Assembly: GCA_003023695.1 (NCBI GenBank)
Contig: PXYW01000003.1
Location: 41,938 to 105,937 of the forward strand
Length of the DNA: 64,000 nucleotides
Source of the DNA: Sulfobacillus benefaciens
Lineage (GTDB): Bacteria > Bacillota > Sulfobacillia > Sulfobacillales > Sulfobacillaceae
Direction of reading: 5' to 3'
The notes under the pieces were generated by a model. It searched no databases and was not told the DNA's origin. It worked only from the letters and a program-made list of their open reading frames with translations. Positions within the stretch are counted from its first letter, which is position 1. Each line of letters starts with the position of its first letter. The position numbers and the translations under genes were made by a program. Below are positions 18,709 to 26,064 of the stretch, piece by piece.

Positions 18709-18782
18709 GCCCGCCGTTTCGGAATTTCGACAGGTGGTGCACTGTGCCGGTCAATTGGTTGGCCACAATTTTCGCAGCGCAT
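18709..18782 (-). pseudogene. Out-of-frame zinc-ribbon leader of the PrsW gene
   Basis: An ATG at 18782 preceded by GAGGAG at ideal spacing opens MRCENCGQPIDRH..., a CxxC half zinc ribbon, then VEIPKRRAC. The frame leads into nonsense after about 24 codons. One added base near 18710 would join it directly to LFGIARRWL of the PrsW ORF. N-terminal zinc ribbons are common on PrsW relatives, so this looks like one gene with a single-base frameshift (true mutation, sequencing error or programmed event). Confidence 0.6.
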
Positions 18783-18945
18783 AACACTCTCCTCTACAAT
18801 AAGACGGTCGCCGATACTGTGGGACACTATCTGCTTAGATTTACCAGGTTGCCTGGATATTAACCATATTTCAATACCGTTCTGATCGACTTATCCATTT
18901 CTGATCATCCCTGACCAAATCTGTCGCCACTTCCTGGTTCACGAG

Positions 18946-19620
18946 TCACGGCTTCTTAGGATCTCCAGGACCAGTCGTCCACCGGAGGACGCGGGGCACG
19001 TCCACTCTCGCACTGAGTGCGGCATGCTCAGCATTTTGTATCCACACCGGGAGCAGATATTGCTGCTCGGATACCAGCGATTCACGACGATGACCGTCTT
19101 GCCCCGCTGGGCCGCTTTGTATTCCCACTAGCAGCGAAATCCTCCAAAACCCATGTCGGCGTTGGCCCAATCCCGCTTGTGGCTGAGCATCTCGACCACG
19201 TTCAGATCTTCGATGGCGATCACGTCAAATCGCCGATCGTGGTGGGTGATGACCAGCCGACCTATGCGGTCGGCCAGGATATCATGCTCGAGGCGTTTCA
19301 GTCCTTTTTTGTGATAGTCCATCCCTGACCCTAGGTCGGCGACAACCTCACACGGCCACCCTTGCCGGGCACAATAACGTTCCAGCACTGGCTTTTGCCG
19401 TTCCAGATAGTCATTCTGGTCATGACTCCACACCCGCGGTCTTTCGGGCGAGGACGGCGTGCTGACCCCGATGAGGCCGCAATCGGGCTAAATCATGATA
19501 GCCCCCCGCGGTCCGTTCATCCGAGATCAATGTTCCTTCGCGTTTCCATCGCCGCACGGTTGAGGGAGTCACGCCCAACAATTTCGCGGCTTCTCGAATC
19601 CCCACAAGTTCCCGATTCAT
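18946..19620 (-). mobile_element. IS607-type element remnant: tnpA serine recombinase joined to a tnpB tail
   Basis: Reading the minus strand from the ATG at 19620: a MerR-like HTH (GIREAAKLLGVTPSTVRRWK), a frameshift near 19430, then the serine-recombinase body (SHDQNDYLERQKPVLERYCA, DLGSGMDYHKKGLKRL, LVITHHDR). Directly after HHDR the sequence becomes TnpB (IAIEDLNVVEMLSHKRDW), a stop near 19137, then VNRWYPSSNICSRCGYKM and EWTCP of the TnpB zinc finger. The middle of the IS607 pair, including most of tnpB, has been deleted, leaving an inactive chimera. Confidence 0.8.
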
Positions 19621-19861
19621 ACTCTAATGAGATCACGCAGAGAAAACATAGGTAAAGTTTTAGGAAACTGTTAAAACCCATGGTTGCACCAGAGCATTAA
19701 GTTTGCAATCAAGCTGGTGAACTGCTCCCGCCTTCACTTCGCTTAGAGGCGCGAACTTCTTGCTTCATCGACCACCGCCCGCTGTCGCAGGTCTTACATG
19801 ATCTCCGCAAGCGTGGATTCGGCACGTTCCATGCCTATATGACGCATATCCGTTAGCTAAC
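19621..19861. other. Intergenic stretch between two IS remnants
   Basis: About 240 bp. A short plus-strand frame near 19780-19858 reads LSQVLHDLRKRGFGTFHAYM and stops, without a family I recognise. Nothing else could be supported. Confidence 0.3.
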
Positions 19862-20260
19862 TTACAGTAGTATTTCTAACCCTCGATGCAGAATGTTGAT
19901 CGCTGCGTTTACGTCGCGATCAATTTCTAATCCATATACAGAGCACTGGTGGATTCGCACCGATAGGTCTTTCTTTACAATCGTTCCGCATCCGCCACTA
20001 CACAGTTGCGACGTATGATGCGGGGGCACTTTAAGCAGTTGCTTGCTAGCGTTTTTTGCTTTGTATTCCAGATAGGTAGCAAGTTTGCCCCGGTGTTGTG
20101 TTTGCTACGAGAGAAAGCCGTATTAGACCGCACGGCAGCGTTGGCGGTTTCTTTCGTCCTGTGGCCGAGTCGCCAGGAATTGCGGGCAATTCGTGCTGAA
20201 TGCGCTGCATCTTAGTACGACCGCCGAATTGGTGCACAATGCCCTCTCAATTAACAGCGC
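19862..20260 (-). pseudogene. tnpB (IS605/IS607 OrfB) C-terminal remnant
   Basis: From the TAA at 19862 reading upstream, the minus strand encodes HQCSVYGLEIDRDVNAAINI, the RuvC-III end of TnpB with the DRDxNAA motif, followed by a final LHRGLEILL. Before it comes VPPHHTSQLCSGGCGTIVKK, the zinc-finger region with one Cys pair; the second pair is damaged (QCSVYG). Upstream of about 20090 the similarity continues only through frameshifts (RLGHRTKETANAAVR...). It has no start codon and is non-functional. The guide-RNA-binding N-terminus is missing. Confidence 0.7.
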
Positions 20261-20287
20261 AAAATATTTCTACATGATACCGTCAAA

Positions 20288-20545
20288 TTACCGGGCTTGT
20301 CGAAGCCCCGTTGTCGATCTCTTAGGGCGGTCCCAATCCCTCAATTGAATTCCCCAAAATCCGACTAATCCAGCCAATGATATAACGGCGACGATGCCCC
20401 CAAGAATTACAGGGCCAAGAATGCTCGCTGGCCATAATTTATGAACGGGATGCGAAAATCCTACAACGAAAGGACTGACAGCAACCCAAATACCTGCCAA
20501 TAAAGCAATGGACGAAATCCAACTATCCCCGCGCAATTTAAACAC
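20288..20545 (-). CDS. SPW-repeat small membrane protein
   Basis: 85 aa with two TM segments. The N-terminal segment SWISSIALLAGIWVAVSPFVVG carries the pattern of SPW-repeat proteins (W...GxWxxxSPFxxG). The C-terminal tail is basic. It overlaps the upstream gene by 8 bp and is probably co-translated with it. Function of the family is unknown. Confidence 0.6.
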   Translation of the reverse strand: MFKLRGDSWISSIALLAGIWVAVSPFVVGFSHPVHKLWPASILGPVILGGIVAVISLAGLVGFWGIQLRDWDRPKRSTTGLRQAR

Positions 20546-20943
20546 CTTCCCTTCGCCGTTCGTCTTTGTTTTGTAATTGACGCGTTAAATCCCGCAACAC
20601 TGATTCCGCTAGCGGCTTTAATAGGGTATCCAAATCGGTCCCAGAGTCGGTGGTTACGCCTGGTGCCGACAGTTGTGCTACAGGCTTCGGTCGACTCGCA
20701 GGTTTTTTCTCGGTCGCCTGAATCAGTCCACACTTTCGCATTTCCCGGCGTAAAGCTCCGAGCCACGACCCTAGCCCTAGCAAAGCGATGACCACCACGC
20801 CTACGCCACTCCAAAAATCCGTATACCCGGCCTTTGACCAGGTGCCATGAGTCATTCCCAAGGCAAATGGCCATAGCAAGAGCGCTATACCCGCTAATAG
20901 CACAATCGTCAGTGTTGCGATGGGCCATAAATATTTTGACATT
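20538..20943 (-). CDS. Hypothetical membrane protein, SPW-like, with coiled C-terminal tail
   Basis: 134 aa from the ATG at 20943, which has AGGA about 7 nt upstream; the open frame runs on to 21020 only through the adjacent mobile element. Two TM spans (about 5-28 and 42-63) resemble the downstream SPW protein, followed by a soluble tail (TDLDTLLKPLAESVLRDLTR). Its ribosome site sits at the very edge of the structured element 20951-21232, so that element either inserted immediately upstream or supplied the 5' leader. Confidence 0.55.
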
Positions 20944-20950
20944 CTAACTT

Positions 20951-21232
20951 CCTGGTTAGAAAAACCTATGATAATCTCGTTTGGTTTTTCCCTGTCTCGG
21001 ATGAGACCCGCCGTCCTCACAGGATTCGCCGGCTCGGGGGTGGCTTCCGCCCCATGGAGCCGGGATGCATTTCCCCTGCTCCCCGCTCAAGATCCCGGCA
21101 GGAGAAGGATGGCAGGAAACTCCCATCGGTGTCCCGTCGGTGGTGCCTTGAGCCCCAGTGTTACTGGGCCCTCATGAAGATACCCCGTCGCTCCTTTCGC
21201 CACGTGGTGGCGACGGGGGAATGCAATATGGG
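20951..21232 (-). ncRNA. Putative omega-RNA / right-end RNA of a tnpB-related element (copy A)
   Basis: Lies immediately 3' of the tnpB-related fragment on the same strand. The 202 nt at 20951-21152 align without gaps to 63799-64000 (about 28 differences by my hand count). Stems: 20994-20998/21003-21007, 21057-21064/21074-21081, 21086-21091/21147-21152, CCCAGT/ACTGGG at 21154-21169, and CCCCGTCG/CGACGGGG at 21183-21218. Differences between copies fall largely in stem arms and keep pairing, including G-U changes that pair only if the minus strand is the RNA. Position and structure match reRNAs that guide TnpB nucleases (inference). Confidence 0.6.
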
Positions 21233-21620
21233 TCATTTGGAGAATACTGTCGTGCGATATCCTAACCAGGTACTCAAATACTGATGGGGCGATGCCAACG
21301 TCTTCGTTGCTACGCATTTAATCCGGGCCCAGGTGCTCCAAACGCTTTTCCGATAGGATGGATCATTCCACTGATGCTGGGCTTGCATCCACTGCCGCAA
21401 GGCTTTGGGAACGTTCTCCCGCCAGACTTTGAGGCCGCCCCGGCGGCCAATGACCAACGCTGCCGCATGATGGACACTCATGCCATACTGCGGTTGATAT
21501 TTGAACTGCCCGATCATCGAGGTATATGCCGGTTTGACTTTCCGCACGGCGACGCCTTCCCGCGCAGCCTGTCGTTCGATCGCCGTCAGCAAAGCCCGAT
21601 AATTAAACTGGCTATTAAGC
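21233..21620 (-). pseudogene. tnpB-related protein, C-terminal fragment
   Basis: Open from about 21620 to the stop at 21233 but without a plausible start. It reads ALLTAIERQAAREGVAVRKV then KPAYTSMIGQFKYQPQYGMS, then VHHAAALVIGRRGG. The PAYTSMIG...H.AAALVIGRR pattern matches the C-terminal RuvC region of 'IS200/IS605 accessory, TnpB-related' proteins. The N-terminal two thirds are missing. It abuts a truncated MarR gene on one side and the structured RNA element on the other, as expected for an eroded insertion. Confidence 0.6.
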
Positions 21621-21622
21621 CC

Positions 21623-21862
21623 CTAAACTGGCGTAGACACGCAGCCGCGAACCGTTGTATGATCGTCGGGAGCCGAGGAGGACAGTTTTCTTGCCAGATC
21701 CCCTGCAACTTCCGGTTGCTCCCGCAATATTCGCATACACTGTACATGGGAGAGGGTGAGATGATGCGATTTCCACAAGTCGGCGATCATTGGCTCAGCC
21801 AATGCAATAACCTCTAAAAAGGCTCTCATGGTTTCCCGCGCTAATCCCGAAATGGTTGACAT
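21623..21862 (-). pseudogene. MarR-family regulator, truncated
   Basis: From an ATG at 21862: ETMRAFLEVIALAEPMIADL then LTLSHVQCMRILREQPEVAG, DLARKLSSSAP. This is the N-terminal half of a MarR protein up to the recognition helix; it then runs out of sense (DDHTTVRGC) at the junction with the tnpB-related fragment. The wing and dimerisation helices are absent, so the gene was probably cut by that element. Confidence 0.6.
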
Positions 21863-21988
21863 AAATTTCCTTCACCTGTTGTTAATATTTAATGATACGT
21901 AAATACTTGCCCCTTAGTTAACTACAATCGATATTAAAATAAATTAAACTTAACGAATCTTTGCACTTATTTCCAGTATTCCCCAGAT

Positions 21989-22003
21989 CATCAAAATTTG
22001 ATG
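21989..22003. promoter_or_regulatory. Short palindrome in AT-rich intergenic region
   Basis: CATCAAA-a-TTTGATG, a 7-bp perfect inverted repeat. It is about 110 bp upstream of the riboswitch in an AT-rich stretch (21863-22111) that probably contains the promoter of the LysM/NlpC gene. It could be an operator; no regulator can be named. Confidence 0.3.
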
Positions 22004-22111
22004 AAAAACATCGATGGCGAGCCCTTATACGCTAATTTGGTTCAAAATCTTGCCTTTACCAGCAATTTGCGCCATGACTTAATGATATTTGTCATATATG
22101 GTTATTTTTGA

Positions 22112-22243
22112 CTCCTTCAACGCCGAATCGTTCGCCAACAAGGGACAGAACGTACGGGGGAAAAAAGCAGAGATGCTTTGGTGAATCGCGATTGTACCGC
22201 GTAGGGCGCCTCCAGCCCGAACCCACGAACTAACCTCGGAGGC
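22112..22243 (+). promoter_or_regulatory. c-di-AMP riboswitch (ydaO-yuaA class)
   Basis: The block-by-block consensus is present in order: cgccgaatc (22121), cggggga (22155), GGTGAATC (22180-22187), GTAGGG (22201-22206), cccgaaccc (22215-22223) and CTAACCTCGgaggc (22230-22243). This is the ydaO/yuaA leader that binds cyclic di-AMP and usually switches off cell-wall hydrolases and K+ transporters. It sits directly before a LysM/NlpC wall hydrolase. The GGAGG at 22238-22242 that serves a TTG start is part of the aptamer's 3' end and could pair with CTCC at 22112-22115, so control may be at translation (inference). Confidence 0.88.
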
Positions 22244-22248
22244 AATAT

Positions 22249-23382
22249 TTGGAAGGAAGGGAGCCTATTTATTTAATGCAATTGCGGCCCTTTGCCATCT
22301 TGGCCACGGCCATGTTTGGCGCGTTTATGGCATCTTCAATGGTGCCTTCTTCTCATGTGTCTCCTGAGGTCACTACACAAGCGGTTGCCTCATCTAGCCT
22401 TCCGTTTACGGCGAATCGAGTGGAAACGTATGCTGTTCAGCCGGGAAATACTCTCAGTGGAATTGCCTGGCGGTTTCACACTTCTATAGAGCAATTGGTA
22501 GCGTTAAATCACCTGGCGAATCCAAACTTGATACAGGTTGGGGAGACACTGCAGGTCGCTGGGAACGGTCAAGGCTCTGGTAACTCATCAGCCAGCCCCA
22601 CGTTTACTACCAACCACGCCACAACTTATACCGTAAAACCAGGCAATACCTTGAGCGGAATTGCCGGCGCATTTCACACCACCGTTTCCTCATTGGTGGC
22701 ATTAAACCATTTGGCCAATCCTAATCAATTGCGAGTGGGACAAGTGCTAATTATCTCGGGCAGTCCTTCCCCAGTGACTTCGTCGCCCTCAACAAGCAGC
22801 GGCACCCGATACACGGTAGAACCCGGCAATACCTTAAGCGGAATTGCCGCTCAATTCGGCGTTTCATGGCAGGCCATTGCCGCGGCCAACGGGTTGGCGA
22901 ACCCTAACGCTTTAGAAGTAGGACAAGTGCTCACCATACCAGCTTCCGGATCGGCCGGGTCCTATATTCCAGCGGCAAGCCCGCGCACCAATTTTGGACA
23001 AGCCCTGGTAAATACGGCATTGTCTTATTTGGGAGTGCCTTATGTGTGGGGTGGGGCTTCGCCTTCTGGGTTTGATTGCTCGGGATTGGTCCAATACGTG
23101 TTCGCACGAAACGGCGTCAGCATTCCACGCACCAGTTGGGCCCAGTATGCTGCTGCCAATAAAATTGCCAAATGGCAATTGCAACCGGGAGACCTAGTGT
23201 TTTTCAGCACGGACGGACCCGGAGCCTCCCATGTCGGATTGTACATTGGAAGCTACCCAGCTCTAGGTTATAGCCAGGCTTTCGTGGAAGCGCCGGAGCC
23301 GGGACTCACAGTTCGGGTTTCCAATCTTGATAGCCCTTACTATGAGGCCACGTATTACGGTGCCGGGTTTATTAACCCCTAG
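22249..23382 (+). CDS. Secreted cell-wall endopeptidase, 3 LysM + NlpC/P60
   Basis: 377 aa. An N-terminal signal segment (RPFAILATAMFGAFMASSM) is followed by three LysM repeats (about residues 60-105, 125-172 and 185-230), each with the pattern Y.V.PGNTLSGIA, then an NlpC/P60 domain (about 255-377). Catalytic Cys is in GFDCSGLVQYVF, His in ASHVGLYIG. It should cleave peptidoglycan stem peptides outside the cell. Start: a TTG at 22249 with GGAGG 6 nt upstream; an ATG at 22276 is the alternative. Controlled by the c-di-AMP riboswitch upstream and ended by the terminator at 23401. Confidence 0.93.
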   Translation: MEGREPIYLMQLRPFAILATAMFGAFMASSMVPSSHVSPEVTTQAVASSSLPFTANRVETYAVQPGNTLSGIAWRFHTSIEQLVALNHLANPNLIQVGETLQVAGNGQGSGNSSASPTFTTNHATTYTVKPGNTLSGIAGAFHTTVSSLVALNHLANPNQLRVGQVLIISGSPSPVTSSPSTSSGTRYTVEPGNTLSGIAAQFGVSWQAIAAANGLANPNALEVGQVLTIPASGSAGSYIPAASPRTNFGQALVNTALSYLGVPYVWGGASPSGFDCSGLVQYVFARNGVSIPRTSWAQYAAANKIAKWQLQPGDLVFFSTDGPGASHVGLYIGSYPALGYSQAFVEAPEPGLTVRVSNLDSPYYEATYYGAGFINP

Positions 23383-23400
23383 ACGTAGCAACTCTTATTA

Positions 23401-23433
23401 CGGGGCAGCAGATTAACTCTGCCCCGCTTTTTT
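23401..23433 (+). terminator. Intrinsic terminator of the LysM/NlpC gene
   Basis: Perfect stem CGGGGCAG (23401-23408) / CTGCCCCG (23419-23426) followed by CTTTTTT. It lies 18 nt after the NlpC stop and overlaps the 3' end of the convergent gene. Confidence 0.9.
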
Positions 23434-23796
23434 ACGGCTTTGTTCCACGCGGGCTCGGATTTCTTCAACTAAAGTCGATCGAGACTGCGTAGCCTCGACC
23501 TCAACGACAATTCGCACATATCTTTCATGTTCCAAATTTAGAGTAATGCATCGGTCAGGATCGTGGAAATCGTAAAAGATGTTGCCTTCGTCAGTAACAA
23601 AAGTACTCGCGACCTTAAAAGGCGGCAGGTTGGTGCCAATCTGGATGCCATGATACCAATCCGAGGGCACTGGATCCGTGGAAATGCTTCGAATGTGGAG
23701 ATAAGGGACACGCAAAGATCCTGAAAACGACAACACTTTATCGGCAAAACTTAAATCAATATGCACTTGATCATCATCTAGTACGATATGGGCCAT
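23413..23796 (-). CDS. Hypothetical protein, possible bacterial PH-like domain
   Basis: 127 aa, soluble. The beta-rich body (about residues 1-100) contains IGTNLPPFKVASTF, EGNIFYDFHDPDRCITLNLE and RYVRIVVEVE, a pattern seen in small bacterial PH-like proteins. A charged helix (about 105-125) ends the protein. It is followed upstream by a HAD hydrolase gene with an 18-nt gap on the same strand, probably co-transcribed. Function unknown. Confidence 0.6.
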   Translation of the reverse strand: MAHIVLDDDQVHIDLSFADKVLSFSGSLRVPYLHIRSISTDPVPSDWYHGIQIGTNLPPFKVASTFVTDEGNIFYDFHDPDRCITLNLEHERYVRIVVEVEATQSRSTLVEEIRARVEQSRKKAGQS

Positions 23797-23814
23797 GACG
23801 TTTCTCCCCTTGTG

Positions 23815-24411
23815 CTACCGAAGCAGTTTTCCAACGTCTTCAGAAAATTCCGGGAAGCTACGAAACACCAAGGTTTTGATTCCCAGTGCCTCTGCTGCAG
23901 CCATATTACGTTCCCGATCGTCTATGAACAAACAGGACTCCGGTGGAGATGAGGTAAATGACAATGCCAATTGATAGATTGCGGGATCCGGCTTTGCCAG
24001 ACCAACCCGCGCCGAATTTATAATCCGGTCAAATAAATCCGTCAATTGGAATTGTGTTAGGCGCTCTTCTAATGTCGTATCCGCATTACTCACGGCTATA
24101 ACCTCGATAGATCTTTGGGCACGCATCTGGCGCACCCAATCAACCATCGGCTGTATAACGATCCATTCCAGTTCAGTACGCAGTGACGCAAGCACCGCCC
24201 TCTCGATACCCAATTGATCGGCCATATGGGCTACATAATCTTGATAGCTTATGAGTCCCGTCTTGCAAGCATTCCAGGGCCCATCTTCTCCATAAAACAT
24301 TTGCTCTGCATTGTCAGGTGCCCCGAACTCTACACGTAATCGCTCCCAAAACCTGGGATCTGGCTCTAAGATAACACCGCCAATATCTAAAAACAGAGTA
24401 TGGATATCCAC
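23815..24411 (-). CDS. HAD-superfamily hydrolase (subfamily IA)
   Basis: 198-aa phosphatase-like protein. Motif I is FLDIGGVIL with the nucleophile Asp near residue 9; as in YihX-type enzymes the second Asp of DxD is replaced by Gly. Motif II is VIAVSNADTT, motif III is the Lys in LAKPDPAIYQ, and motif IV is LFIDDRERN. All catalytic positions are present. An alpha-helical cap (about 20-85) suits small phosphate substrates. Substrate unknown. Confidence 0.85.
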   Translation of the reverse strand: MDIHTLFLDIGGVILEPDPRFWERLRVEFGAPDNAEQMFYGEDGPWNACKTGLISYQDYVAHMADQLGIERAVLASLRTELEWIVIQPMVDWVRQMRAQRSIEVIAVSNADTTLEERLTQFQLTDLFDRIINSARVGLAKPDPAIYQLALSFTSSPPESCLFIDDRERNMAAAEALGIKTLVFRSFPEFSEDVGKLLR

Positions 24412-24690
24412 GACTACACCACCATCGTATTTATTTGAGCTCCACGCCGAGGTTTTGCAACAGCGGAACCCAAAACGTCACGTATGCTATCATACGACAA
24501 TTGCTACTGTATCGGAATATGTTCAGGCAGCACTCTGCAGCTCCACCCTTGCCGGTATTTTTGCTGACACGTCGATATTGCTAAGCAATTGCTGTCAGTT
24601 TTACCAACAATGAGGTATATGATGGACTTTCTATAACTTATTTGCCATAATGTGGAGGACATCACACGTTGTCCGGTTGGGAGCATTGAA

Positions 24691-25980
24691 ATGAAATCCG
24701 CAACACCCCTAAGCCAATTAGCTATCACAGAATGGTTTGAACAAGGGCCGGTGTTTTCTATTGCCTTTCAATCATTAGTATCCCTGTCAAGTGGCCACGT
24801 GGTTGGTTATGAAATTTTAAGCCGTCCCACGACACAAAAGGGCACTTCGCTTCCCGTCGAAGAGTTTTTCGAGTTGGTCACACAATTGGGCAAGGCTGTG
24901 GATATGGATCGTCTGATAGTGGAACGCGCCATGCACATGGCGCACGATTATCATATTAACGTGCCAATATTCATTAACCTGCATCCTGACTCTTTAAGTG
25001 ATCCCGCGATTCAAAAACACCTAATTCCTACCCTGGACGGCACCGTAGTCATTGAAATAACGGAAAGGGGAAACTGGAGCGGAGAGATCATGGAACCGGT
25101 GGTTCACCATTACCAGAACTTGGGGGGATCTATTGCTCTGGATGATTTTGGTGCGGGATACTCGGGGTTACAAAAGCTCGTCACTGTACGCCCCAACTAT
25201 GTAAAAATCGATCGAGGATTAGTCGATGGATGTGATAAGTCAGCCATTAAGCGCAACTTAATCGCATCGATAGAGCAAATTGCTAAATTCCTTGGATTTT
25301 CACTTATTGCTGAAGGCATTGAGACTTATGACGAGATGGTTACCTGTATGAATCTTGGCGTCGATATAGGGCAAGGCTATTATTTTTCCCGGCCCGCATC
25401 ATGGGAACGACACCCCTTCCCAGATACTGCCCTATCACGCAATGTGGCCGCATTAAGAACCCAAATGATACCGACAGAATCTAATACCGAAGATTATTAC
25501 GATCCTTTTCGTGCCCATTTTGCCTTGCTAATGGAACATTTGGCCACAGGTTTTTTAACCAAACGGGACCAGCTAAATCTTGTTCTAACAACTATTGACA
25601 AGGTCCTGCATCCGTTTTCTATCACCTGCTTCCGGCAGCAAAACAATGAGTTAGTACCCGTTGCTAGTCGGGGTCACGCAGCTAGATCAACCGTCTCTTT
25701 GGACTTTCCTTCGGTGATTGGGCAATGTTATCAGTCGGAAACGCCGCAGATCATCCAACGATTCTCGCAAACGCCTCAGGCGCTTAAAGAACCCACCATT
25801 CGCGACTTCGGTTTTCCCGAATCGATCGCTGCTATGCCGATCGGACGTCCCGTGTGGGGCATCTTACAGGCGGATTTTTTAAGTCCTTCCAGTTGGAATT
25901 CATCCCGGTTACAAATCCTTCAAGGAATGGCAGAATTATTAACGATCCTAATTCCCTCAGGAGATTTAATTTCATCCTAA
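24691..25980 (+). CDS. EAL-domain c-di-GMP phosphodiesterase with C-terminal GAF-like domain
   Basis: 429 aa from the ATG at 24691 (GGGAG 7 nt upstream); an in-frame GTG at 24652 is the longer option. The EAL domain (about residues 10-250) retains the metal and catalytic motifs: YEILSR for E(A/V)L, INLHP, EITERG, DDFGAGYSGL, KIDRGLV, IAEGIET and GQGYYFSRP. It should hydrolyse cyclic di-GMP to pGpG. The C-terminal ~140 residues look GAF-like (FSITCFRQQNNELVPVASRG) and may be a sensor. No TM segment. Not obviously co-transcribed with neighbours. Confidence 0.88.
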   Translation: MKSATPLSQLAITEWFEQGPVFSIAFQSLVSLSSGHVVGYEILSRPTTQKGTSLPVEEFFELVTQLGKAVDMDRLIVERAMHMAHDYHINVPIFINLHPDSLSDPAIQKHLIPTLDGTVVIEITERGNWSGEIMEPVVHHYQNLGGSIALDDFGAGYSGLQKLVTVRPNYVKIDRGLVDGCDKSAIKRNLIASIEQIAKFLGFSLIAEGIETYDEMVTCMNLGVDIGQGYYFSRPASWERHPFPDTALSRNVAALRTQMIPTESNTEDYYDPFRAHFALLMEHLATGFLTKRDQLNLVLTTIDKVLHPFSITCFRQQNNELVPVASRGHAARSTVSLDFPSVIGQCYQSETPQIIQRFSQTPQALKEPTIRDFGFPESIAAMPIGRPVWGILQADFLSPSSWNSSRLQILQGMAELLTILIPSGDLISS

Positions 25981-26022
25981 AAAATTGCAATATCAGGCAA
26001 TATTAGGTAACATATTTTTCCT

Positions 26023-26053
26023 CTCTCGCGTTATATCCATAAAGATGCGAGAG
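26023..26053 (+). promoter_or_regulatory. 5'-UTR hairpin overlapping the ribosome site of the L,D-transpeptidase
   Basis: CTCTCGC (26023-26029) pairs with GCGAGAG (26047-26053) across a 17-nt loop. The 3' arm includes most of the GAGAGGAAG Shine-Dalgarno of the ATG at 26065, so folding would hide it. Whether this is regulated (temperature or ligand) is unknown. Confidence 0.4.
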
Positions 26054-26064
26054 GAAGCGATGTT

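Noticed and set aside
20951..21152. The 202-nt repeat as a CRISPR repeat, tmRNA or rRNA-type gene
   Set aside because: Only two copies were found, there is no spacer array, and no tRNA-like ends or rRNA motifs; proximity to a tnpB-related gene explains it better.
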